A stretch of 64,000 bases of DNA from Methanocrinis alkalitolerans (GTDB lineage Archaea > Halobacteriota > Methanosarcinia > Methanotrichales > Methanotrichaceae). Shown here one piece after another: positions 42,110 to 50,963 of this stretch. The translations under genes were made by a program, and so were the position numbers. Where the stretch lies: contig NZ_JARFPL010000009.1 in the NCBI RefSeq assembly GCF_029167205.1, positions 1 to 64,000 of the forward strand, read 5' to 3'. Positions within the stretch are counted from its first letter, which is position 1. Every line of letters begins with the position of its first letter. Under the pieces are notes generated by a model. It searched no databases, had not been told where the DNA came from, and saw only the letters and a program-made list of their open reading frames with translations.

Positions 42110-42153
42110 GACTCCATACGCCTTGAGACTTCATACTCTTTTCGACTCCATAC
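42110..42153. repeat. Three 17-bp-spaced repeats at the QueG-like gene start
   Basis: The word GACTYCATAC occurs at 42110, 42127 and 42144, spaced exactly 17 bp, just upstream of the chosen start codon of the Fe-S protein. Each copy contains an ATG on the minus strand. Confidence 0.6.
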
Positions 42154-42178
42154 CATTTTCTTCCTGTTGAGCCAGACT

Positions 42179-42380
42179 CTAAGCTCTCCAGAAGTTCCAC
42201 AACGGGACTATCGCCAGTATGGCGAAGACGAGGGCGTACCAGTGCCACTCGAGGCTCAGGAGAGGCGGCCAAAGCTTTGCGATCATCAGCGTGAAGGCGG
42301 GCGACGCTCAACTTAGTCAGCGCCATGTCGACACATGTAAACTTTCCAATCTTTTGGTTGGCCCAGCTGAGGAGGTTCAT
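42179..42380 (-). pseudogene. Small membrane protein, interrupted by a 1-bp frameshift
   Basis: On the minus strand, ATG at 42380 opens MNLLSWANQKIGKFTCVDMA, then LTKLSVA, after which the frame leaves sense. The frame one base away continues AFTLMIAKLWPPLLSLEWHW and YALVFAILAIVPLWNFWRA to a TAG at 42179-42181. Dropping one C from the GCCCGCC run near 42293 restores a 66-aa protein with a soluble amphipathic start and two membrane segments, the layout of a known type of short membrane protein beginning with xWANxKIxxF. Either the gene is newly broken or the base is a sequence error. Confidence 0.6.
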
Positions 42381-42886
42381 GGCTCATAAATTTCTCCGAG
42401 AGATTATACATCTCTTCGCCTCCTTTCCGCCCGCGTCCAATCCGGCCACTGCGGCCACCCCCGGCGCTCGCGGCGGTGCGGAGGGGAGGATGGGAGCTTT
42501 GCCGGCCCAGCTTCACCGCCGCCCTGCCCAGTCCCGCTGGTCCCCAGACGAAGGCCGCAAAGATGGCCTTCCCGGTGACGCCCCCGAAATTTTCGTCGAT
42601 CCCGGTGGCCCAACATCCCCGAGACCACTGCATCAGGGCCGGAGTAGCCGGTCTTTCCCCTCCGCAAGAAGCGCCAGCTTCAGATCGAGACCTGGCACCT
42701 CTTAGCCAAGTCCCTCGACCGGCCTCTTCCGGATTTCAAGCCCGTTATATCCATCATCGTCCATATCCATCATTTGCCAGCCATGGCCAAGGCCGCTTAT
42801 GGACGCCCGATCTATGATGTCGATCATCTGCGTACGATAGGCCTCGCGGAAAGCCCAGACCAATAAGAACTTATAGTAATATATAA

Positions 42887-42942
42887 TTTTTATAGTATAT
42901 AAATATTGTGATGGTTTTTATAGTATATAAACATCGCGATGT
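42887..42942. repeat. 28-bp tandem repeat, two copies
   Basis: 42887-42914 and 42915-42942 agree at 24 of 28 positions. Each has TTTTTATAGTATATAAA followed by AT-G-GATG. The core looks like a TATA element, so the pair may be duplicated promoter or protein-binding sites. Confidence 0.75.
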
Positions 42943-43711
42943 GTAAGTTTTCTAGATTTTCTTATTGAAATTTTTATATTTTTAATTAACATTTTTTAAT
43001 TTAGATTAGGTATAAATTTATAAAATTATCTTTAAAAATTAAAATAAATTATTAAATTAACTAATCAGTATAAATTATATATATAAAATAAACAATAAAA
43101 GATATAAATGTATTTTTATAAATTGTAATGAAATTTTGTACTCTGAAATTAACACGAATTCATAAAATTTAATCATTTATATAACAGTTTATTGATACAA
43201 GATTGTTTCGTCCCGAGTTATAAGATGCGGCCCTAGGTGAAATGGATCATTAGAAATTGTCAGCCGGGCTGTAAGCTGTCGGGATTCAACGATGGGGTGA
43301 TTGATTCGTAGATAGTATGTGTATATGCTTATCGGCCGCGATTTTGAACCATCTTTGAAAACTGCCTCGTTACATAGTTTATGTGAATTTATCCCCCTCG
43401 TCGCGTACCATGATGGTTAACGGGGAAAAATATGTCTTTGAAACGGAGATCAAGCCTAAAACAGAATTAAACCTATAGTTTGTAAGAACTATTCTGAGAT
43501 GCTTCCTAATTAGAGTCATTTTTATAAATAGATAATCAGGATAGAAACCCCATATTTTCTGTCCGATTTAGTAATTTATAAAATTACAATTAACAATTTC
43601 TCGATGGCTGAATTCTCAAATCAATATAAAGTATATCTTATAAATTGAACATTCTAACCCAGATTTTGTTAAATTGCAAATATTAATAATAATATTAAAA
43701 TTAATTATAGC

Positions 43712-43741
43712 GTTAAGTATTTGTTATAACATAACCTTAAC
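43712..43741. promoter_or_regulatory. 30-bp nested dyad
   Basis: GTTAAG (43712-43717) and CTTAAC (43736-43741) are reverse complements placed symmetrically, 5 bp on each side, around the palindrome GTTATAAC (43723-43730). Such symmetry suggests a binding site for a dimeric protein or a cruciform. Confidence 0.45.
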
Positions 43742-43922
43742 TGTATAGTTAATAAAAAAACTTTTATATTTAATATTAAAATTTTTTATAAAATTTATAT
43801 ATAATTATTTAATATAATTAATTAAAAATTAAAAAATTAATTTTTAGATTACTAATAGGACTTATATATTAAAAATGCCCCTTTCAGGTTCAAACAAAAG
43901 TGAGGGTCAAGAGCGTGTGAAT

Positions 43923-44021
43923 ATGATCGTCAAAATTAAATCGCATCTCATAAGCGAAGAGACTGGACAGATCGATATTATGGGCAAGCCCTGTAGCCAC
44001 TTAAATCATGAGTCGAGATAA
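43923..44021 (+). CDS. Possible 32-aa protein
   Basis: The frame MIVKIKSHLISEETGQIDIM, then GKPCSHLNHESR, follows a TATA-like CTTATATATTAAAA (43861-43874) by about 50 bp. It has a protein-like composition with one Cys and three His. No family is recognised, and it could be chance. Confidence 0.3.
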   Translation: MIVKIKSHLISEETGQIDIMGKPCSHLNHESR

Positions 44022-44208
44022 AATTTCAGGATGGAGGTGGTGGCCAGAAAGCCCCATACTTTCGACTCGGTCCCAATTACCCAGGTAACCATCTACCTTC
44101 GACGATCTGACCCCCCCGATGAGCAGCTTTGAACCTTTGTGGGTGATTTTCTGAGAGCCGCTGCGAAGTCGCTCTATTTTTATACCTCCGGTCCCAGATA
44201 TCCTATCG

Positions 44209-45000
44209 ATGAACCGCATTCTGGTTACCAACGACGACGGCGTCCACTCCTCGGGGATCAGGGCCGCGATCCGGGGGGTGGCGGGGCTGGGGAAGATCCT
44301 GGTCGCTGCCCCCTCTGGCCAGAGGTCCGGCGTCGGAAGGTCGATATCGATCTTCGAGCCCCTGAGGTACAACAAGATAAACCTGGACGGCGTCGAGGCG
44401 TACGAGGTCTCCGGGACGCCCACCGACTCGGTGATCATGGGAATCTTCTGGTTGATGAAAGGAGAGCTCCCCGACCTCGCCGTTTCGGGGATAAACATCG
44501 GCGAGAACATCAGCACCGACACCGTCACCACCAGCGGGACGATCGGGGCGGCCCTGGAGGCGGCGAGCTACGGTGTTCCGGCGATCACAGCCTCGGTCCA
44601 GGTCGTAGACCAGGGGGACAAGTTCGATAGCAGAAACGATCACGCCTACCAGTTCGACGTGGCAGCGATGATGGTCCGCAAGGTGGCGAAGAACGTCCTG
44701 GATAGGGGGCTTCCTGAAGGGGTGGACATACTGAACATAAACGTCCCCGTCGACGCCACCGAGGATACGGAGGTGGTGGTGACAAGGCTCGCGAGAAAGA
44801 TCTTCAAGACGAGGGTGCAGGAGAGGGCAGACCCTAGGGGGAGGCCCTACTACTGGATCGACGGCGACCTCGTCTGCACCGAGCGGAAGGGGACCGACGT
44901 CCGGGCAGTCTACCAGGATGGAAAGATCTCAATCACCCCTCTCACCATCGACAACACCGCAAGGGTTGACTTCGCGAAGATCTTCGACCTGGTAGAGTGA
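44209..45000 (+). CDS. surE: 5'/3'-nucleotidase SurE
   Basis: The 263-aa phosphatase removes phosphate from nucleoside monophosphates. It begins RILVTNDDGVHSSGIRA with the acidic metal pair Asp8/Asp9, has a Ser in QRSGVGRSIS and the metal-binding Asn in VSGINIGENI. Length fits the family. ATTTTTATAC about 30 bp before the ATG suggests a leaderless or nearly leaderless message. The next gene starts 16-19 bp downstream on the same strand. Confidence 0.93.
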   Translation: MNRILVTNDDGVHSSGIRAAIRGVAGLGKILVAAPSGQRSGVGRSISIFEPLRYNKINLDGVEAYEVSGTPTDSVIMGIFWLMKGELPDLAVSGINIGENISTDTVTTSGTIGAALEAASYGVPAITASVQVVDQGDKFDSRNDHAYQFDVAAMMVRKVAKNVLDRGLPEGVDILNINVPVDATEDTEVVVTRLARKIFKTRVQERADPRGRPYYWIDGDLVCTERKGTDVRAVYQDGKISITPLTIDNTARVDFAKIFDLVE

Positions 45001-45019
45001 AGAGAACGCTGATCTGGTG

Positions 45020-45595
45020 ATGACTTTGAGCAAGATTCCAATAGAAGATTTTGAGAAGATGAGCAGGGACGACCAGGTCCACTACCTCACCGAGAACCTC
45101 AGGGACCTCGATGACGAGCTGGTGGAGCGGGGCATTGAGATATTGATCGGCGCCGGTGAGACGGAGCTCGCCATCTCCCTTGCTAAAGACTCGGGGAGGG
45201 TAGATAGGGCGGTGAAGATCGCCATCGAAGAGGGAGACTTCCTCTGGGCAGCCCTCATCGCCAGGAAGGCCGGGCGTCGAGAGGATTCTGAGAGGCTATA
45301 CAGGGAGGGGCTCGACTATTATGTATCCAGTGAGATGTACGGCCGGGCCGTCAGCGCTGCGGAGGCCCTGGGCCTCCCCGGCGACCAGATCGAGCGCCTC
45401 TTTGAGGCCGGGGTGAACTCCGAGAGGAGGAATATGGACGTCGGACGGGTCCGCTACGCCCTGGATAACCTGGCCTCATCCCTGGAGAGCGCCCTTGCTG
45501 GGAGAGACGACGAGACGGCAGAGGGGCTCCGGGAGGCTATGAGCGAGGAGAGGTTGAGGGCGATGAGGCGGTCAGCCGGGGATCAAGAAAGGTGA
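45020..45595 (+). CDS. Alpha-helical repeat protein, function unknown
   Basis: A 191-aa, wholly helical protein. Helix pairs of TPR/alpha-solenoid character follow each other (ELVERGIEILIGAGETELAI, DRAVKIAIEEGDFLWAALIA, DSERLYREGLDYYVSSEMY), then a charged C-terminal helix. It has no signal or membrane segment and is probably a scaffold or adaptor. It lies directly behind surE. GTG at 45017 is an equally possible start. Confidence 0.65.
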   Translation: MTLSKIPIEDFEKMSRDDQVHYLTENLRDLDDELVERGIEILIGAGETELAISLAKDSGRVDRAVKIAIEEGDFLWAALIARKAGRREDSERLYREGLDYYVSSEMYGRAVSAAEALGLPGDQIERLFEAGVNSERRNMDVGRVRYALDNLASSLESALAGRDDETAEGLREAMSEERLRAMRRSAGDQER

Positions 45596-45622
45596 AGTCC
45601 GGGCTGGTTTTCATCCCCTGGA

Positions 45623-46552
45623 TCATCGATCTCTCAGCTTCACATCTATCTTCATGAGGTCCTCGGCCACCAGAGCATCAGGATAGTGACGCCGGGCGTC
45701 GCCGAGGAGGGGCCCCGGTTCATCGGAGTATCGGGAGCTGATGTGGGTGATGACGAGCATCTTAGCTTCTGCCCTTTTGGCCAGAAGCGCCGCCTCGCCG
45801 GCGGTGGAGTGCATCGTCTCAAGAGCCCAGTCGGCCATACCGTCGTCGAGAGACCCGTCGTGGATGAGAAGGTCCGCCCCCCTGCTCGCCTCCTCGATTT
45901 CAGGGACTGGCCTCGTATCCCCGGTGTAGACGATCTTTCTTCCCGGCCTGGCGGGGCCCATAACCTCTTCAGGCCTTACGATCCGTCCTCCCACCCCCAC
46001 TGTATCGCCCCTCTGGAGCCTCCCGAATAGAGGGCCCGGCGGAACGCCGAGGTCGACGGCCCTATCGCGGCGGAACCTCCCCGGCCTCGCGTCTTCCCGA
46101 AGGCAGTAACCGAGGCTTGGGACGCTGTGGGCGGTCCTGACCGCCTCAACCTCGTATCCATCCATCCTCACGATATCCCCCGCCTCCAGCTCCAGAGCCC
46201 TCACAGGAAGCCTCCGAGAGTAGTAGCAGAGCCTGCCGAAGAGCTCCACCGCCTCGGCGGTCCGGACGGGTCCGGCGATGGTTACCGGCTCTCTTCTCCC
46301 CTGGAAGGCCATCGTCTCCAGAAGCCCCGGTATCCCCAGGATGTGGTCGGCGTGAAGGTGGGTTATGAAGATGTAGTCCAGGTTCATCATCCCCGTCTTC
46401 GCCCGCATCATCTGCCGCTGGGTCCCCTCGCCGCAGTCGAAGAGGATCAGCTCCCCCTCGCGGTTGATCAGAACTGCAGAGGGGCTTCTGTTGGGGGTGG
46501 GAAGGGAACCTGCGGTTCCGAGAAAGGTGACGGTAAGCATCCTTGGCATCAT
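45623..46552 (-). CDS. rnz: Ribonuclease Z (tRNA 3' endonuclease)
   Basis: The 309-aa metallo-beta-lactamase-fold enzyme trims the 3' trailer from tRNA precursors. It has LTVTFLGTAGSLPTPNRSPS, the zinc motif THLHADH, the distal YTGDTRPVPE and VITHISSRY, and the GLRLSD-equivalent RPGRFRRDRAVDLGVP..GPLFGRLQ arm region that grips tRNA. Length is typical for archaeal RNase Z. A TATA-like TTTTTATAATC lies about 40 bp upstream on the minus strand. Confidence 0.93.
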   Translation of the reverse strand: MMPRMLTVTFLGTAGSLPTPNRSPSAVLINREGELILFDCGEGTQRQMMRAKTGMMNLDYIFITHLHADHILGIPGLLETMAFQGRREPVTIAGPVRTAEAVELFGRLCYYSRRLPVRALELEAGDIVRMDGYEVEAVRTAHSVPSLGYCLREDARPGRFRRDRAVDLGVPPGPLFGRLQRGDTVGVGGRIVRPEEVMGPARPGRKIVYTGDTRPVPEIEEASRGADLLIHDGSLDDGMADWALETMHSTAGEAALLAKRAEAKMLVITHISSRYSDEPGPLLGDARRHYPDALVAEDLMKIDVKLRDR

Positions 46553-46656
46553 CTCCAGCTCAGGGTCGAAACTCTAGGCGGGAGGATTATAAAAAGGTGC
46601 GTTGGAGGTGGGGGTGGGATCGACCCGATATCTTTGATATTTGGGGGGTGGAGGCG

Positions 46657-46764
46657 ATGTCTGAAGTGCAAGTGACGTTTGGTGTGGAGACCGGGTTCGG
46701 GGTGGGGTGGAGGATGATCCGGAGGAGGGTAGTAAGCTTTCTGGATGGTTTGAAAGAGAGCTAG
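46657..46764 (+). CDS. Possible 35-aa protein
   Basis: A short frame (MSEVQVTFGVETGFGVGWRM, then IRRRVVSFLDGLKES) is preceded by GGTGGAGGCG and, 65 bp upstream, by a TATA-like GATTATAAAAAG. It could be a small basic protein; codon use is not strongly like the neighbours. Confidence 0.25.
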   Translation: MSEVQVTFGVETGFGVGWRMIRRRVVSFLDGLKES

Positions 46765-46784
46765 CGCTACCCCGCCCTCAGCAT

Positions 46785-47552
46785 CTAAGATCCGATTATC
46801 GGCCTGGGTATGGTGATCTTCACTGTAATAGTCGAGGTCTTCGTCTCCTCCGCAGGTTCCGGCCTCACGGCTCTTGGAGCGGGGTCCACGTTGGACCCGC
46901 CGGAGATCCTGTAGCTCGTCTCCGCCTCGCCGAGGTCATCGTAGCCGTTCTTCTCCCATCGGTTGACCCCGGCATCGACGGCGTTGGCGTTGGCGTTCTT
47001 CGACAGATCATTCTCTGATATCCTGTTCCCGTCAGACCCTGCCGGGATCCAGATCCCGTACTTGTTCTTTGTGACGGAGTTTCCGGATATGACGTTCTCG
47101 CCGGAGTTGGAAAGGTATATACCGTACCACCGATTATCTGAAATGACGTTGTTCCTTATGAAGTTCTTATTCGAGATCACCTCGATCCCCGCCTTCCCAA
47201 ACCCGCCGTTCTTTACAACCAGCCCCTCGAGGGTGACCCGATCTGCCGAGACGGTCATGGTGCTTCCCGCCCCCGTCCCTTCGATGACCGGCTTTCCTGA
47301 CCCAGTATCCCTTCCGCGGATGACTATGCTCTTGTCCACAAGAACGTTCCCTTTATACGTCCCGCTCAGGACGGTGATGGTATCCCCTGGATTCGCCTCT
47401 TCGACGGCCTTCTGAACGCTGGCATAGTCGCAGCCTTCGCCGCCAACGGTGACGGTGGCCGCAAGAGCCCCGGCGATGGATATCGCCGCCGTCAAGATCA
47501 ATGCCGGAAGGAGCCTGCATATCATATCGGCCTTCCCCCTTTTTTCCACCAT
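46785..47552 (-). CDS. Secreted parallel beta-helix protein (NosD-like)
   Basis: A 255-aa protein with a signal peptide (ICRLLPALILTAAISIAGALA) and a right-handed beta-helix: repeated NxI..N.x.YGIYLSNSGENVISGN and KYGIWIPAGSDGNRISEN rungs, preceded by the CASP-like entry CDYASVQKAVEEANPGDTITV. Such folds bind or cut polysaccharide or serve as surface scaffold. The C-terminus is Pro/Glu/Thr-rich and ends in a short hydrophobic strand. ATG at 47552 follows AGGAGG formed by the last codons of the peptidase gene, so the two genes are coupled. Confidence 0.78.
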   Translation of the reverse strand: MVEKRGKADMICRLLPALILTAAISIAGALAATVTVGGEGCDYASVQKAVEEANPGDTITVLSGTYKGNVLVDKSIVIRGRDTGSGKPVIEGTGAGSTMTVSADRVTLEGLVVKNGGFGKAGIEVISNKNFIRNNVISDNRWYGIYLSNSGENVISGNSVTKNKYGIWIPAGSDGNRISENDLSKNANANAVDAGVNRWEKNGYDDLGEAETSYRISGGSNVDPAPRAVRPEPAEETKTSTITVKITIPRPIIGS

Positions 47553-47557
47553 ATCGC

Positions 47558-50500
47558 TCACCTCCTCTTAACCCCAGATCCCATCTCCGGGAGATCGAAA
47601 CCGCCTTCAACAAACTCCGGATATTCAAGCGGCTCCAACTCGTCGAATTTGAGGGAGATATCCTCAAAGGGCATCTCCATCTCGAAGTCCACCCCCTGGA
47701 AGGGGGGGATGGCTTCAGCCATGCCGCTAAATTCATGAAGGCTGGCAGGTCCAGCTCTCTTGCCCGGTTTATCTTCGCCGGTCTCGGATATCCCGGACGA
47801 GGTTACCATCGGCCCCATCAGCGCCGATAAGACCCGGCTCATGACCTCGTCCCGATCCGAGGAGGTGTTTATCGCCTCAAACCCGAAGGCGAAGTAGACC
47901 ACCCTGTAGGTGCCGGCATCGACCATCACAGCAGCGCACCCGTCATTTTTGTAGGTGAAGACCTCCCTCGCAAAAGCTGTGACCGGGACGATCTCGCTCG
48001 GCCAGTACTGATTGTCGCCTCCGCCCCCTCCCACGATCTCGATGGTCATCCCGTCGGATATGGGGTCACCGGGGACGCCCTCCAGGTCGTAAATTCCAGT
48101 ATTGTCCTTAACGTACTCTACATGGAGGTAATCCCTGAAGAAGTCGGTGTCGTGGATGTTGAAGCCGATATCCTGGCCGGACAAAAAGAGGCTTCCTCCG
48201 GCGTCGAGGTAGGCGGCGAGGTTCGCCTGGTCATCCCTGGTGAGGGTGGTCGTAAAGTCCCGGCCCGTCAGCCATACGACGCAGTCGAAGGATAATAGCC
48301 CGCTCTTGGTCGGCGGACCCTCGACCTTCACGTAGCTGTAACCAGCTGCTTGCAGCGACCTCTCGTAATATGTCTCGTACTCTGCCCCCTCATCGTCATC
48401 GACCAGGAGTATAGGGGTCCTCCCCTCGATCACCTCGATATCCCTCTCCCATCCCTTCGCGTCCTCACCCTCCTCGACCTCGGGGATCAGAGCCCGCGCC
48501 TCCAGGGTGTACCTACCCTGTAGAGACCCAGACCATCTAAGGCCGACGGGTGCGGATGAGCCGCTGTCGAGGTACGGGATCGTTCCTGAGTCCCGGACGA
48601 TCCCTCCCTCCAGGAGCTGGACCACGACGTTCTCTTCACCAGCAACGCCCCTGTTCTCGACGACTACAGTCGCCTCTATCGGCTCATCAGGCTTCGCGTA
48701 ACTGGGCAGATCCATCTCCGAGATCTCAATCTTACGCTCGGTTCTGACGGGCTTATGGAAGGAGGTCTCGGGGTCTCCCAGGAGGTTCAACTGATAATAG
48801 CAGAACCTCATGACGTTTCCGTCGCTCGTACTGTCGATGGAACCGAGGTTTGCCTCTTTGGAGTACTGGAGAGCCCGGCCTATATTCTCGATCCCCTCTG
48901 CGAACACCCCATCCCAAAACTGCCGGTGATACCTCTGGGACGGCCCATCGGTGGTGGATCTCCTCCCCCAGCCATACCGAGAGTTGCCGATGAAGGCGAA
49001 GGCCCCGTGAGGCTCTGTAACGAAGTGCTCCAGAATGGAGTCGGTGGGCGAGTATATGGAATCGGGGTCTCGATTGTCGAAGGACCCGGCGTAACATCCC
49101 TGGCTGTAGCCGAAGAAGTAACGATCGTTCTTTAGGCCGCCCACGTCCCCAGCCTTCATCTTCATGGCGTTTCCCACGTTGGCGTGGCCGAGATGGTTTA
49201 TGATGTGGACGTTGCCGTCGATTATCTCCATCAGCTCCGACTTATCCCATGAGCCGTCCCTTTCGTAGAGGGTGGACCTCCGGTAGTCGTCGGTGAACCC
49301 CTTCGTATCGTATCCGCTGGATCCGGACCCGTCTTTTATCTCGTCGAGGCAGTTTCCGCCCCAGTCGCTGACCCCTCCGAACCCCAGATACTCGCCTACC
49401 ATCCAGACCTCCTGAAGGTAAGGATCTCTTACGCTCGATTCGTAGGCGATCGTCTTTCGGACGAAGTTGGACAGCTCGGCATAAGAGTCGACGGGAGCCC
49501 TTCCGACGTAGACCTCGGCCAAGAGATCCACCTCTCCGCCTCCGGGACCGTCTCCGGGCTCGCCGTAGATGCCGTTGCCGTTGTAGTCGTAATTTCCGTC
49601 GAGGCAGGCGTAGTAGAGGTCCGAGGGGATGTGGGGAGGGCTCGCCTCGTAATCCCAGGCCCAAAGACCCCTGGCGGGGACGATGTTGTTCCAGCCTCCG
49701 CCGCCGGATCTGCCGCCGTCGGCGTCGCCGCCCAGAAGTACGTAGGTGATACCGTTGTTGAGATAGGCGTCCCGTATGAAGCTTCTGATCTTCTCCTGCT
49801 CGTCGGAGCCGGGGTAAGTGGCGTATATGTCCTCGACGGCGACGATCGTCGAGACGACGCCCTTGGAGCTCTTCCAACTGACGAGGTCTGTGAAATTGTG
49901 GGAAACGGGGGCGTTCTTAAGGGCCCTGCTTGTTATTATGACGTAATCGTAAGCTCCGTCCAGGAGGGGAGACGACCCCGTCGGCGCCAGATCCCGGGAG
50001 TAGGTAGAGACCTCGCCGGGGTTGTCCACCATCCTCGTTATCTGCTCAGAGTCCCCCGGAAGGCCTCTATAGAGCCCCCGGTCCAGGGTCTCTTGAGGCC
50101 TCGTCTTCACCTCCAGGTCGAAGGTGCCGAAGTAATAGGTATCCTTGGTCTTGGGGATGTACATGATGGGGTATATATTTATAAAAAGAATTTTATAACC
50201 TTTCTTCTCCTGGACCCCGATCACAGAGTAGACGTCTCTGGGGTAAGGCTCCATCGATCCATAGGTCGTCTCGTTTATGGGGGTGTAAGCATGATCTCCC
50301 GAAAAGCTGATGGGAAGAGGATCCTGGCCTGGCTCGATAAGGATTTTGCCCAGGTTCTTCTTCTCTCCGGGGAGGACCTTTATATCCTGGACCACCTCTC
50401 CGAAGGGGATCAGTATCCTAGCGGTTCTGAAGGGGACGACCGGCTCCCCAGGTATGATCCTGTTTTCAAGCCCCGGAATCTTGATGGATTTTGTGGCGTT

Positions 50501-50692
50501 CTGGGCTCCCATAGGAAGGATCTCGCCTCCGAAGCCCACCTGGATTATCGGCTCCTCCGGACGATATTGCCACCTTATTACCGTTTCGTCCTGGCCGTAA
50601 CCCTGGGCCAAAGCGGATGAGAAGGGTAGAACGAAGCTTGCGCTCAAGACCAGCAACGTGCAGGTCAGATAGATGGTCGATTGACGCCTCAT
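47558..50692 (-). CDS. Secreted C25-type (gingipain-like) cysteine peptidase
   Basis: The 1044-aa protein has a signal peptide (about 1-30) and a propeptide-like N-terminal part. Residues about 245-660 form the caspase-like C25 domain, with VIITSRALKN, VLLGGDADGG, catalytic His503 in NHLGHANVG and catalytic Cys533 in GYSQGCYAGSFDN. An Ig-like module (about 670-760) and a ThuA/GATase-like alpha/beta module (about 770-960; ILLVDDDEGAEYETYYERSL) follow. Such enzymes process or degrade extracellular proteins. It lies directly upstream of the beta-helix gene and may act on the envelope. No sorting tail is obvious. Confidence 0.85.
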   Translation of the reverse strand: MRRQSTIYLTCTLLVLSASFVLPFSSALAQGYGQDETVIRWQYRPEEPIIQVGFGGEILPMGAQNATKSIKIPGLENRIIPGEPVVPFRTARILIPFGEVVQDIKVLPGEKKNLGKILIEPGQDPLPISFSGDHAYTPINETTYGSMEPYPRDVYSVIGVQEKKGYKILFINIYPIMYIPKTKDTYYFGTFDLEVKTRPQETLDRGLYRGLPGDSEQITRMVDNPGEVSTYSRDLAPTGSSPLLDGAYDYVIITSRALKNAPVSHNFTDLVSWKSSKGVVSTIVAVEDIYATYPGSDEQEKIRSFIRDAYLNNGITYVLLGGDADGGRSGGGGWNNIVPARGLWAWDYEASPPHIPSDLYYACLDGNYDYNGNGIYGEPGDGPGGGEVDLLAEVYVGRAPVDSYAELSNFVRKTIAYESSVRDPYLQEVWMVGEYLGFGGVSDWGGNCLDEIKDGSGSSGYDTKGFTDDYRRSTLYERDGSWDKSELMEIIDGNVHIINHLGHANVGNAMKMKAGDVGGLKNDRYFFGYSQGCYAGSFDNRDPDSIYSPTDSILEHFVTEPHGAFAFIGNSRYGWGRRSTTDGPSQRYHRQFWDGVFAEGIENIGRALQYSKEANLGSIDSTSDGNVMRFCYYQLNLLGDPETSFHKPVRTERKIEISEMDLPSYAKPDEPIEATVVVENRGVAGEENVVVQLLEGGIVRDSGTIPYLDSGSSAPVGLRWSGSLQGRYTLEARALIPEVEEGEDAKGWERDIEVIEGRTPILLVDDDEGAEYETYYERSLQAAGYSYVKVEGPPTKSGLLSFDCVVWLTGRDFTTTLTRDDQANLAAYLDAGGSLFLSGQDIGFNIHDTDFFRDYLHVEYVKDNTGIYDLEGVPGDPISDGMTIEIVGGGGGDNQYWPSEIVPVTAFAREVFTYKNDGCAAVMVDAGTYRVVYFAFGFEAINTSSDRDEVMSRVLSALMGPMVTSSGISETGEDKPGKRAGPASLHEFSGMAEAIPPFQGVDFEMEMPFEDISLKFDELEPLEYPEFVEGGFDLPEMGSGVKRR

Positions 50693-50927
50693 GGTCTTAC
50701 CTCAAATACGGCCATACACGATCCTCTCCCTTATTCTTCGGCAAGATGTACCCCCTTCGCATAGGTCGCGATATGCATCTATGCCAGTATTTCGAGTCCG
50801 GACGTGCGAACCATCGTGATTTTTCGGATTAAACTGTATGCCCTCCCCCTGATGAGGACTGATAATTCTTGTAGAAGGAAGGTATTAAACGTTTTCCCAT
50901 GGTTTTATTTTGAGGATGAGGGTCTCC

Positions 50928-50935
50928 AAAAAAAA
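50928..50935 (-). terminator. Oligo-T terminator of the ileS-BFN operon
   Basis: On the minus strand eight Ts follow the BFN-family stop codon by about 30 bp, again followed by GGAGA. Confidence 0.5.
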
Positions 50936-50963
50936 GCAGACGGCTGATGAAGAAGACAGTGGC

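Larger units (their letters stand above)
42381..44208. other. Gene-poor region, GC-rich left part, very AT-rich right part
   Basis: 42381-42720 is GC-rich with several overlapping frames but no family likeness; it may be decayed coding sequence (one minus-strand frame reads DENFGGVTGKAIFAAFVWG). 42870-43230 and 43560-43870 are extremely AT-rich. The region holds a 28-bp tandem repeat, a long dyad and a possible 32-codon gene, listed separately. No initiator gene or origin motif is recognised. Confidence 0.5.

Noticed and set aside
42313..42667. Minus-strand frames in the GC-rich patch, one reading DENFGGVTGKAIFAAFVWG
   Set aside because: Part looks protein-like but no frame is coherent to its end and no family is recognised; at most a decayed gene.
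43398..43420. TCGCGTACC..GAT..TAACGGG as a second copy of the 117-bp MITE
   Set aside because: Only partial similarity, no second inverted end and no target duplication; mentioned only as a possible relic.
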